Source of the DNA: Selaginella moellendorffii
Lineage: Eukaryota > Streptophyta > Lycopodiopsida > Selaginellales > Selaginellaceae
Assembly (NCBI RefSeq): GCF_000143415.4
Contig: NW_003314365.1
Coordinates: 67,857 to 126,685, forward strand
DNA: 58,829 nt
Direction: 5' to 3'
Shown in pieces: positions 9,669 to 18,661 of the stretch. How positions within the stretch are numbered: position 1 is the stretch's first letter; every line of letters starts with the position of its first letter. The notes below the pieces were generated by a model, which saw nothing but the letters and a program-made list of their open reading frames with translations, was not told the DNA's origin and made no database searches. The position numbers were made by a program, and so were the translations under genes.

Positions 9669-10180
9669 ATGGTGGTGATTTGCCAGGTCCCCCAGGAAGC
9701 AGAGACTATCGTCAAGGAGACCATCCATGGTTTTAATGCTTCTCATTTGCCTCCTCCAAAAGAGGGCGTCATTCGCATGGAAGCCAACGGTGGATTTATC
9801 CTCCAGAAGATTAGCGACGAGAAATGCTACATAAGGTACGCTATTAGTTTTTTTTTTTTTTTTGTTTTCTTCTTAAGATAGTCACTACTTCTTTTACAGA
9901 GCAGTAATACACCTGGACCTTAAGCTCGACCTTGTTCCGACATGGGTGATTAACTTCCTTGGGCGTCAAGTTGTGGGACATGGCTTCAGGCTATACCTCA
10001 AGGTATATTTCTTTCCTTTTCGGGTGAAAAATGTCTAAGCTTTGTGTGTTACAGCAGACTGTTTCTTCTGTTAAAGAGAGCAAAGTGTTTCAAGAATGCA
10101 TCAGGCAACAGCCACTCTACAGCCGCATAACGTTACAGATGCTACCAAAATCGAGCCACGAAAATGGATACAAGAGTTGA
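9669..10180 (+). CDS. START-domain lipid-binding protein, C-terminal exons (H1b copy)
   Basis: Three exons: 9669-9835, 9900-10002 and 10058-10180, with GT-AG introns of 64 bp (containing a long T run) and 55 bp. The joined frame is 131 codons. It includes VPQEAETIVKETIHGF, KEGVIRMEANGGFILQKIS, HLDLKLDLVPTWVINFLGRQ and VVGHGFRLYLK, the C-terminal half of a plant START domain, which forms a hydrophobic pocket for lipids. ATG 9669 is the first ATG in frame, and an in-frame TAA lies about 45 bases upstream. A full START domain is about 200 residues and the N-terminal half is not found upstream, so the gene is probably 5'-truncated or uses exons I cannot see. Splice sites and frame are kept in all three copies. 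Confidence 0.78.
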
Positions 10181-11403
10181 GGTGCTTTTCATAAGAACTA
10201 TTCATAAGCTTCCTGCACAAGAGCATTTACATTTATAAACAATTTATAAACAAAGAGGAGCTTGAGGCCCACCGATACTCCTGAAAAGTCCGAACTTATT
10301 CATGAGACATATGCAAGGTGGGTTTTATAAGATTTCTGTTGTTTTGCATGTCTAGAAAAATCTGCTACAGTCAAGCTCAAGAAAGAAACCATTCTCTTCT
10401 TGATGGAATGAAACTCTCACTTTCTCCATGCTCTGGCGAGGCCATGGCAAACAAAACGGGTTGGATGGACTCTGCATCTCAATCTGAGCAAGCAGCTGAT
10501 GCAGAAGCTATTTTTGAGAAACAAAGTATAAGTATGCTGCAACAAGAACCAGCAACATCCGTTTAAGATATTGTTCTGGAAGATGGCTTGTCTGAGCTCG
10601 AGTTTGATTTGATCCAGGCACCATGGTCCCGGGAATCTATTCTTCACTTGGTTGTCCAAGCTGGAGGTCCATAGGTTTGGATCCTTTCAAATCCTCGGGG
10701 CGTGAGACTCTGGAGCTCCAAGTTTTGATGCCTTCTCTTGGCAATAATATAATATATTGCTCTGAAACCGTGAAAGCTTACTCACCCGCAAACAAAACTC
10801 CAGGGTTGCACCAGACATCCAATAAACCTGTGAGAGCCTTGACCAAGCTCAAACTCAATCAGCTCAGAGCAAGCTTTCTCAAAAGTTTCCAAAGAGCAGA
10901 TGGCATAACACAAAAAACGTATACCAGGTCACCAACTCATCTCATCACAAGTTGCGTTGTGGTCACTCCACGCCTTGGATGTTGATGAACTACAGGCCTC
11001 CAATTTATCTTGGAAAATGCTCGAGGCCAAAGGGTGGCGAAGATGAGGAATGAAGCGATCTGGACTGGACAAGAGTATAAGCAAAATGAGCACGAGAAGA
11101 ACCACACATACCGCGGAAAAGCAGTGCTTGTGCTTGTGAGCCTAGTTTGAAGATGTCTGAGACTGAGAAGAAAGACCATGCTGCTCGACTCATAGAGCAC
11201 GCCCGGCAGCAGCACACCGCCCGGGTAAAGAGCCCCCTGGATCGAAAATGTGCAGCAGTAGCGTATAATGGCAATGGCGGTGGTTTTCCATGGCATCGTT
11301 CTTGAGCCTTGACGAGGAGGTGCCATCCAGCGAAGATTTGCAGGAAGGAGGAGCGATCTCCAGCGGTGGGCGCCTGGGCGAGAATGCGGTGAGCACAGAT
11401 CTG
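10181..11403. other. Unclassified host sequence with segments B and C (H1b)
   Basis: 10181-10371 is the 3' flank of the START gene. From 10372 the sequence is colinear with 4705 onward of H1a. No recognised domain. Confidence 0.5.
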
Positions 11404-11644
11404 GGAGGGGGAAGGCGCATCCACGAGGAAAATCGTCTCCAGCGGCCTCGAGGTTCCTTGCTAATCTGGTCATAGAAAGGTATGGAAAGTGCGGGCGCTG
11501 GAAATCTTCCAGAAGATGAAAGATCGAGGTTCTTTCTCGTGGAAGATTGCGATCGCGGCATTTGCCCTTGTTACTCTTTTTCGAGCATCCAGTTATTTCT
11601 CTTGGCAGTTATCAATGCCGATCCGGGGGAGATCCACGCGCTAA
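11404..11644 (+). pseudogene. PPR gene fragment, plus strand (H1b)
   Basis: Copy of the 5730-5975 fragment with the same broken frames: RRIHEE, LVIERYGKCGR and LEIFQKMKDRGSFSWKIAI. Here the repeat reads YGKCGR rather than the YGKCRR of H1a, which is closer to the family consensus. Confidence 0.75.
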
Positions 11645-11850
11645 TCATCGCCGCGTTACGGTGCTCCGTTGGCGAGCATGCCATCGCCGAGATCTTCTTC
11701 TGCCAGGAACTGGACAGACACTTGCATCGGGTGGAACCAGGGCATTGCCGTGTGAGCTCGAGACTGGCATCCCAGCCTGATCGGCGCCACATCCCAATCG
11801 CCGCCCCAAGCTCCAATTACTACAACGACAAGCCAAAGATGGTGACGGTG

Positions 11851-12225
11851 TTATTGTCTCAGCTCCAGGATTGCGAGGAGATCAGACAGCAGGGGTATGG
11901 CGTCCTCCAAAGGCCGTGGTTGATTTACCCTCCAGCAGTAGTCTTTCAACCAGGCCTGGAGCGGGGCCTTCTGCCAACTTAAGTCGAGGTTCCTGGTGTT
12001 TCTCACCTGGATCTCTGCCACATCGCCATTGATAGCTGCAAGAATTCGATCGACGAGCATTTGCTGGGCAAATGCGTTCCAGAAGAAAACATTTCCATCT
12101 TCCATTTTGTGGAGGACACCCAAGGCATCCGCGGCGTGCCCGCACTTTCCATACATTTCCATGATGAAATTCGCGAGGAATCTATGACGATCAGAGCAGC
12201 GTCTCCTCCTCGTCGTCAAGAACAA
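11851..12225 (-). pseudogene. PPR gene fragment, minus strand (H1b)
   Basis: RFLANFIMEMYGKCGHAAD, then LGVLHKMEDGNVFFWNAFAQ, then a direct join to QMLVDRILAAINGDV. The deletion of the HSRQMPEVLVLF segment kept at 6353-6613 makes a longer open frame of 124 codons, but the second repeat is lost. Faces the plus-strand PPR fragment. Confidence 0.75.
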
Positions 12226-12261
12226 TGCGATGGAACCATTCGTTAACTACAGGTAAGCTTC

Positions 12262-12495
12262 GTCAAAATAGCAAATGTCTCAAGGACAGCGATAGCAGAG
12301 GTGACGCTGCCACCATTGGGCGACCTGGATAACGATACGCTGCTCTGCACTTTTGCTCGCATTCCAACAAGGAAGTTCCTCACCCAAGCAGCGCTTGTCT
12401 GCTGCGCTTGGCTGGATGATCCGGTCTGGCTCAAACCAAGACAAGCCTTCAAACAATACCTCGCAAAGCAAGCATCACAAGCATTGCTTTTGTGA
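12262..12495 (+). pseudogene. F-box domain fragment (H1b)
   Basis: Copy of 6650-6883: LPPLGDLDNDTLLCTFARIP, then KFLTQAALVCCAWLDDPVW, ending at TGA 12493-12495. The frame is intact over the F-box, but no C-terminal substrate-recognition domain follows before E2 begins at 12605. Confidence 0.6.
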
Positions 12496-12604
12496 TTTAA
12501 AGTGGTATGTATATACTCTTGTCCAGATTGCTCAAGAACGCACAAGAGACTGTCTTGAGCTTCATTCCTCACCTTTGCCACCTTTCGATTTTCGCCAAGC
12601 AATG

Positions 12605-12899
12605 TGAAGAGGTGTGAAAACTCCTCTTCGCTGGAAATCTATTGTTAGTAAGAAAACAAAAGAGAAAAAGGCCCGATCTCCAAGGGCAGAGAAGAAGCAT
12701 GAGAAAAAGAATGCTGTGTATTGATAAGAAAAACAATGGAATGGAGATAGGTATCCACAATTCAGATTCCCCTTTTTGAAAGGCTAGCAGTTCTAACTGC
12801 TAGCATATACTATATGTTGTGCATGATTTAATCTATGGCTCTGATGCAGCCCTGGGTTCAAAGTCAGAGTCCCCTGAGCCTGGGTTTTTGGCTGATACA
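12605..12899 (-). repeat. E2 3' LTR, 295 bp
   Basis: Starts TGAAGAGGTGTG and ends GGCTGATACA on the plus strand. The LTRs on the left side of E2, E3 and E4 share bases that the right-side LTRs do not (for example CTTCGCTGG against CTTGGCTGG, and GTATCC against GGATCC), which shows that whole elements were copied. Confidence 0.93.
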
Positions 12900-12911
12900 C
12901 TCTACTCCCCT
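12900..12911 (-). promoter_or_regulatory. E2 polypurine tract
   Basis: AGGGGAGTAGAG on the minus strand directly abuts the 3' LTR, the position used to prime plus-strand DNA synthesis. E3 (33019-33030) and E4 (48445-48456) have AGGGGAGCAGAG. Confidence 0.85.
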
Positions 12912-13714
12912 GACAGAACTAGACACTGTCCTCGGTGTGAACATAGTCAATTTCCATTGCTTGTTGTTGCTGCTGCTCAAGTCGATAGAGGTGACGTTTT
13001 TGCTGCAGGAGTGTAAGCTCATGGTTAGGGACACTGTCTGGTGGATCTGTCCCATCTTCCTGGAGGTCGGCTACCTCAGCCAGCAGGGCGGTATGATCAT
13101 CCTCGAGCTTTCAGTAGCGGGTGTTGAGCTCTTCGTATTTGAATTTGTAGGTGAATTCGTGAGCTGCTGATGGGGTTGATGGCTGCTTGGAGACGATCTT
13201 CCTGATGTCCTGGAGGTCAGTGCAGATCTGCTTCATCTCTTTGAGCTGAGCATCCAGCTGGTGGTTTAAAGGCTCATAGAATTCCTTCTTGATCGCTCCC
13301 CAGGTGTATATGAAGGAGTCTTGCTTGAGAAGATGCTGTGCAATGTCAGCTCGTGTTGCCTGACTCTGTGGCTGAGGCATAGCTGCTGCTCCTACTCCTG
13401 CTCCGTGATCCTGGTGTTTCTCGCTGTGTTCTTGGTCCCGGGAGTTGAGTTTGCTTTGTTGGATATGGGTGACGTGGTCGGGCCAGATTCTTTGAGGTGG
13501 TTGGAGATGAGCTTTTCAGTTTGATGGTAGATGAACGGCCCAGATGTGGCGCTGAAATTAATTTATCCGTTCGGAAATTTTTCGCTTGGAATTTTGTTGA
13601 AGGGGCGGAATTTTTGTGAATGCTGGTCGTGGTATTTGCTGGAGGAGGCATGGTTGTGTGTTCTTCAAGTGATTGGTGAAGGTAATCAATGTTTTCTTTT
13701 GTGGAACGTGTCAA
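12912..13714 (-). pseudogene. E2 last ORF: charged, helix-rich protein (broken)
   Basis: Pieces in different frames read TTTSIHKNSAPSTKFQAKNF and, nearer the LTR, KKEFYEPLNHQLDAQLKEMK followed by QICTDLQDIRKIV, a pattern suited to a coiled coil. About 137 bp present in E3 and E4 are missing near 13355 (the DPSYYTRKLFEALDQ region). Position 3' of pol is where plant gypsy elements may carry env-like or additional ORFs; I do not recognise the family. Confidence 0.5.
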
Positions 13715-14058
13715 GGAGGTCGAGGCGTTGAGAATGTTGTTCTCAGCTGGTGGAGAAATTGAGTTCAGGGCGAGCAGTTGACGTTTTCCTTTGGCGATGT
13801 TGATGTGTTTGTGAGAAATTGTCGGTTTTGGGGCTGATTCATGGTTGGTCCCGACCGTTCCGAACGCCGACTGCCTGACCGCCCGACCGTGGTTATCGAC
13901 CGGCTGTGAAAATGCCGAACGGCCGAATGGTTCACAAATTTTTTTTGAAAAAAAAAAACATTTTTAGTAAAACCACATTAATAAAAGTAGGAAAACCAAA
14001 GCATTAAACCAAACCAAACCAAACTAAACCAATGCATTAGACCATACCAAACCAACTA

Positions 14059-16394
14059 CTACTCATCTTCTTCAACATCTTCGGCAAGTCCCTCGACATC
14101 TTCGGCATCTTCCTCAACAATCACATCTTCATTTGGAAGATCTTCTTCGGCTAAATCTTCTATACCAAGAGATTCAAGCCTAGCTTGCATCTCTACAATC
14201 CTCATCCATTGTGGTTCGATTGCAATTGTGTCGAGATCGATCTCTAGGAACTTCATTCCTTCACTTTCAATACGATCCACCACTCTGGTGTTACTATGTA
14301 CATAAACCAACTTCTTCAAGTTCTTTGGAAGCAAGCGATTGCATCGTTTGGTTTGGATCAAGTTCCAACTACTCCAATTTCGCTCACATGGAGAAGAGCA
14401 CACTCCTTGGCTCAACACACGAAGTGCTAACTTCCTAAGCTCAGGCATCTTATATCCATAGGATTCCCACCAAGACACTGGGAATTTCCTTTTTACTTTG
14501 CTCTTCGGCAAATCCCAATTGATAGCTCTTCCAATTCCTCGTCGAAACATATTGAATTACTCATCTAACTTCTCTTCTAGTTGAGTGTCCCCACAGCAAT
14601 AGAGTGATAAATAATCCATCCAATCACTTCTTACCTCAGCATCCAAGTTTTGCTCAAGGTATGAAGGATTCAAAGCATGTGCAGCGCTGTGCATAGAGCT
14701 ATGCATCATAAACCATCGAGCTCTCAGTTTATATTGGTCTTCAACCAAGACACACTTAATTGCATCAATTTTATCTGCATCAAGCTTGCCATCTTGAGTT
14801 GCAAGCTCCAATCCTTCAATCATACGATACATTGCTTCATAAATTAATCCTATTGTTGCGCTCACGATCGGCAAGACTTAACACCTTCAAAATAGGAGCT
14901 ACCATAACCAATAAAGTAGAAGCATTCTTCCAAAATTCATCATTGAAAATTGTTGTACGAACATCTTTGGCATCCTTTGTGTTATACCACTTCGACGATT
15001 CAAATTCTGCACTCACTATGAATCGTCGAAGGCACAGGAAAACATCTTCATGCTGGAGCTGGCTGACCATAAGAAAGATGTAAGCGAATCGAGTCTTTGC
15101 AGGCTTCATGAGTTCTCTAGAGCAGAACTTTCGAAATAAAGCAAGTAACATCGGCTTCTCAGTTATGAACTTCACGATCTTCTCACAGTCATTTACGATC
15201 TTAGACACTCAATCAAACTTCCCAATATCCTCCAATAACAAGTCCAAAACATGGCACATGCATCGATTGTGTAAGATAAAGGGGAATTCTTCTCTCATAT
15301 GTTCCCCCATTGATACACAATTCGAAGCATTATCAGTGATGACTTGAACAACATTTTCAACACCAACATCCAAAATGATGGGTCTAAGTTGCTCCCAAAG
15401 CCAAAGACCAGTCTTCTCTTCTCCTTTGGTGTCAACACCCTGCCAAAATACTGAGCTATGGATAGAGGTAACCATGAAATTTATGAATGATCTGCTCTTT
15501 ATATCAGACCATCCATTAGTCATTATTGTACATCCAAACCGAGTCCATCCATCACGAAAGGGAGCTAACTTCTCCTTGATTAAAATATAGTGACAAGTGA
15601 GCTGAGTAGTACGAAGCTTCTTGTAACCAAGAATCCTCGATGCAACACTAGGTCCAGCACTACAAGCGGCTGCGATCATTGCATGAAAATATGGGCTTTT
15701 CACAACATTAAATGGTATAGCATTCAAGAAAATGAACTTTGATATCGCATCATCTAAGTTCATGTTTCTTGCATCATCAAGCATTTCCTCAATATTGCCA
15801 TCTCGCATTCGCTTTCGACCAACAAATGATCCCTCATGGCCTATATGTAAGCTCCTGAGTTTGGACTTCCCAGGAGGTCACCCAGCCCAGTACTATTCAA
15901 ACCCAAGGATGCTTAACCCCAAATATCCCAAGACCCTTAACTGATTGGAAAAAGGGGTGCACTCTTGTTCATGGGCCCTTTCCCTCTATATTTGAACCCC
16001 ATGGACCGTCTCTCGAGTCGTTCTCTTTAGTTGCTTACACTATAGAAGCACTCATAGGTTGAGATTGACTAGCACTTTGTGTACCAGCTCCAGAAGCAGA
16101 TGCCCCATCAAAATGCCTACTCTGTAGATTTGCTACAGAAGGTAAAGACAAAGGGGCGTTTGCGATTTGCTCCACAAACATTCGGCGAGCTTGGTTCTGA
16201 ACATGAAGAGGAATGTTTGAAGCACTACATGCTTCAATATCATGCCCAGAAACTTTAGCAAGATGCGCCTTGATGCGTTTCGGCGGACCACCATACATTT
16301 TACCACAATAATTACATTTCCAACGCCCAGCTCCTTTGCCGGAAGCATAAGGAGTGAGCTTGGTAACATGGGACCATGCCCAATCGGGCGCCAT
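14059..16394 (-). pseudogene. hAT transposase with BED finger, DUF659 and C-terminal dimerisation region
   Basis: N-terminus (from 16394): BED-type zinc finger CNYCGKMYGGPPKRIKAHL with a later H and C. Middle (15808-15209): DUF659 with GWTRFGCTIMTNGWSDIKSR and VQVITDNASNC. Then WYNTKDAKDVRTTIFND, and a C-terminal hAT dimerisation region, FPVSWWESYGYKMPELRKLA followed by SPCERNWSSWNLI. The tail is acidic. Lesions: the solo LTR at 15846-16039, an in-frame TGA at 15209-15211, a frameshift near 14850-14875 and an in-frame TAA at about 14557. Cut-and-paste transposition activity is therefore lost. Codon pattern and lesion density look younger than those of the host retroelement. Confidence 0.93.
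15846..16039 (-). mobile_element. Solo LTR with 5S rRNA promoter segment (Cassandra-like TRIM) inside the hAT transposase
   Basis: The 194-bp block begins TGTAAGC and ends GCTTACA, with the 5-bp duplication CTATA at 15841-15845 and 16040-16044. On the minus strand, 15917-15863 matches the 3' half of plant 5S rRNA: GTTAAGC, CTTGGG, TAGTACT and the C-box region GGGTGACCTCCTGGGAAGTC. This covers the A-box to C-box internal pol III promoter. Cassandra TRIM elements carry such a 5S segment in their LTRs. Taking the block plus one duplication out leaves the transposase frame continuous (SASI-GHEG), so it is an insertion and not an intron. Confidence 0.85.
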
Positions 16395-16809
16395 CCCTCA
16401 ATTGTGCCAGAATCGCTACAAATCTCTACAATCAAATCTCTGGAATCACTGAATTTCTATTTTAGGGCAAAAACTTCAAGCGTCGCGGACTTGGCAATTT
16501 GATTTGCGAGGCCTCAGCGCTGCTCCACGCTCAATCGAAAGCAGAGGCAGGTACGCATGCAGCTCCTATGCCCTCCTCGCAGCAGCAGCATCAGAAATCT
16601 AGCACGATCACCATTTTTTTTGCCGAATGGAATCACCGAATGGACCTGTCTGACCGTGTTCGGCCGACCACGTTCGGCGGCAGTCGGGGTTTCAGCCGAA
16701 CGCGGTTAGGACCAACCATGGGCTGATTCAAGTGGATGCAGGGTCTGGGGTGAGTGTGGATGGTGGTGTGAGTTATCTTCATTGTCGCTGATGATGAGGT
16801 GCTCTTAGA

Positions 16810-17826
16810 TCAGCGGTGGCAGTGAAGTGGAGTTGAATTGTTGGAGTGTTTGTTGCTGGAGCTGGTGTTGTTGGAGTGAGTTGAGCCTGATTGTTGAGAT
16901 GTTGGCTTCGGTTTCTTGCTGGGAGTTGCTCCTTTTGATTCTGACTGTTCTTCGGAGCTGTCACTTTGTTCTGTGGAGTTTATTTGGGTTGTCCACGGAT
17001 GTTTGTTGGGAAGAGCTTGGTGTAGAGCGATTAGCAGTGGGAATATTACTGTCCGCATGGTCTGTTTTTTTAGTGTGGCGAGGATGGAGCAGTCGAGAAG
17101 CTTGAGAAGGAGCTCGTGGAGATGATGAGCCATGTTCACACGTTTGCCGTCAAGTAGAGCTCTGTAGACTTCTACTATGCACTTGCCAATGGTGCGATCT
17201 ATTGGGCGAAGTTTGTAGTAGAGGAGGAGGGCTTTGAGGCGATCCATATGCTGTTCCTCGATGTCCTCCCATGTGAGCTCACCGGTAATTTCTCGATTGG
17301 CCTTGATGATTTGCTGTGGAACTTCTCCTGAAAATTTGAGCAGTCCCTTGTTGGAGATTTTGAAAACGGAGGCAATTCTTGCTGGGCTGAGGGTGATTTC
17401 GTTGGTGCCATCGATTATGGTGCCGTTCTTGGGGTTGAAGGAGGTGGCCAGCTTCCTCGCTAGTTTTTGATCAGGGTGTGTTGAAAAGGCCTTGTGGAGG
17501 AGCTCAAATCCATGGCCCTTGAGCCAGGTGGTTGTGTCGTTGCTGGGAAGCCTAGGAATATGGTGTATGACGTATCTGAGGCGCCGGGGTGGATGAGTTG
17601 GCATCTTTCTCTTCATTTTCAGTGGTTGAAGTGCTCGCCCCGTTAGGGTTCTTGAAACCTGTAACTGTTGGTTGGCTGATTGTGTGGCGCTCGATTGTTG
17701 GTGATGAATGGTAGAGATTTGTTGACGGAATTGATGTGGTTTGATTTGGCTTGATTGCAGATCAATGGTGGATATTGCTGATGAAGTTAACTCAAGTTCA
17801 ACTATTGATATTTGCTCAGGTGGCAT
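16810..17826 (-). CDS. E2 extra ORF downstream of integrase, 338 codons
   Basis: Begins at ATG 17826-17824 (MPPEQISIVELELTS) and stays open to 16810. The middle is globular-looking: MPTHPPRRLRYVIHHIP, TTWLKGHGFELLHKAFSTH, ITLSPARIASVFKISNKGLL, ELTWEDIEEQHMDRLKALLL, AHHLHELLLKLLD. The end is Ser/Asn/Thr-rich and low-complexity. It is sense with pol and lies between integrase and the PPT, where Tat- and Athila-related plant gypsy elements carry additional or env-like ORFs. No signal peptide or membrane segment is seen, so an envelope role is unlikely. E3 and E4 carry the same ORF with lesions. Function unknown. Confidence 0.7.
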   Translation of the reverse strand: MPPEQISIVELELTSSAISTIDLQSSQIKPHQFRQQISTIHHQQSSATQSANQQLQVSRTLTGRALQPLKMKRKMPTHPPRRLRYVIHHIPRLPSNDTTTWLKGHGFELLHKAFSTHPDQKLARKLATSFNPKNGTIIDGTNEITLSPARIASVFKISNKGLLKFSGEVPQQIIKANREITGELTWEDIEEQHMDRLKALLLYYKLRPIDRTIGKCIVEVYRALLDGKRVNMAHHLHELLLKLLDCSILATLKKQTMRTVIFPLLIALHQALPNKHPWTTQINSTEQSDSSEEQSESKGATPSKKPKPTSQQSGSTHSNNTSSSNKHSNNSTPLHCHR

Positions 17827-17984
17827 TGATCCAATAGTAGCTTGGGACTTAGAGATTTTTGCTGCTGTTTATTGCTGAAGTTGGTGGATGAGTTCGTGTT
17901 GAGTTGAGTTGAGTTGTGTCGAACTGATTTGAGTTAAAGTTTGTCTGCTGGGGTGAGTGTCGATTGTTGGTTTTGGGGTGTTTG

Positions 17985-18644
17985 TCAGTTTGGGTCGGAA
18001 ATTTGCTGAGGTGCTGATGCTGAATATGTCGATGTGATATGGTCGAAGCTTGTTGAGGTTGACGATCTCAATGAAGTCTTCAGCGAGTGTGCTGACTTTG
18101 GCGGTGCCGTTGGGGTATAGTTCAATGATTTTGAAAGGTCCTTGCCATTTGGTGTGGAGTTTTCGGCCAAGTTTGCCGATGGGTCCTCGGTATCAAAGAA
18201 CATGATCGTCGACGTTGTATTTGGGAATGTTATACCGGGATGCTTGTCAGTCATGCCGAGCTTTTCTCTGTTTTTGGATGGCGTGAAGTGTCCAGAGGGC
18301 GTTGAGTCGGAGTTCGTCGAGATGTTCGAGTTGCTGAAGCCTTTCTCGAACTGCATGTTGCTGTTGCTTTTGCTGTGGCATGTCGGAGAGGTATTGCTTC
18401 GGCCCACTTGGTAGTGTAATCGGTGGTGATGATGATGTACTGATTTCGTTGACGGGTGCTGACTTGGGGTCCGATGAAGTCGAGTCCCCATTTCTGAAAT
18501 GGTGCCATTGGGAATGTTGGGTTGAGTTGTTGAGTCTGAGTTTTTTGGCAGTAATCGGTGTTGGTTGACAGTATGTAGTGTTGGAACTTTTGAAGTGAGT
18601 AGATCATGCCAAGAGCTTCTTTCTTGGTGGTGGTGTAATTTCAT
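17985..18644 (-). pseudogene. E2 integrase remnant
   Basis: FQKWGLDFIGPQVSTRQRNQ and IIITTDYTTKWAEAIPLRHA give the start of the integrase core, including the first catalytic Asp in GLDF. The sequence then shifts frame and goes straight to RERLQQLEHLDELRLNAL and later KLHTKWQGPFKI, which belong to the integrase C-terminal domain. The second Asp, the Glu and about 120 residues between are absent. The zinc-binding HHCC part is also missing in this copy. Confidence 0.85.
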
Positions 18645-18661
18645 TCAGCTGGGTTGAGTAG

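Larger units (their letters stand above)
6993..12599. repeat. Host segment H1b (unit of the tandem array)
   Basis: Colinear with H2 (26373-32766) and H3 (42191-48144), with a few percent divergence or less by eye. It lacks the 28260-28920 PPR block of H2 and has its own small deletions. It carries the first complete START copy. Confidence 0.9.
13840..16720 (-). mobile_element. hAT DNA transposon (DUF659 type), nested in E2
   Basis: Terminal inverted repeats are CATGGTTGGTCC-CGACCG (left) and CATGGTTGGTCC-TAACCG (right, inverted). The 8-bp duplication GGCTGATT lies at 13832-13839 and 16721-16728, as expected for hAT. E3 and E4 have the uninterrupted site (GGGGCTGATTCGAGTGG at 34076 and 49490). 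Both ends are rich in CGACCG/CCGAACG subterminal motifs. The element is 2881 bp including a nested 194-bp solo LTR. The transposase is on the minus strand with few lesions, so it arrived after the E copies had formed. Confidence 0.95.

Noticed and set aside
15834-16045. An intron in the hAT transposase between BED finger and DUF659
   Set aside because: The stretch has TG...CA ends and a 5-bp direct duplication, and splicing at GT-AG does not restore the frame; removal of the block plus one duplication does.
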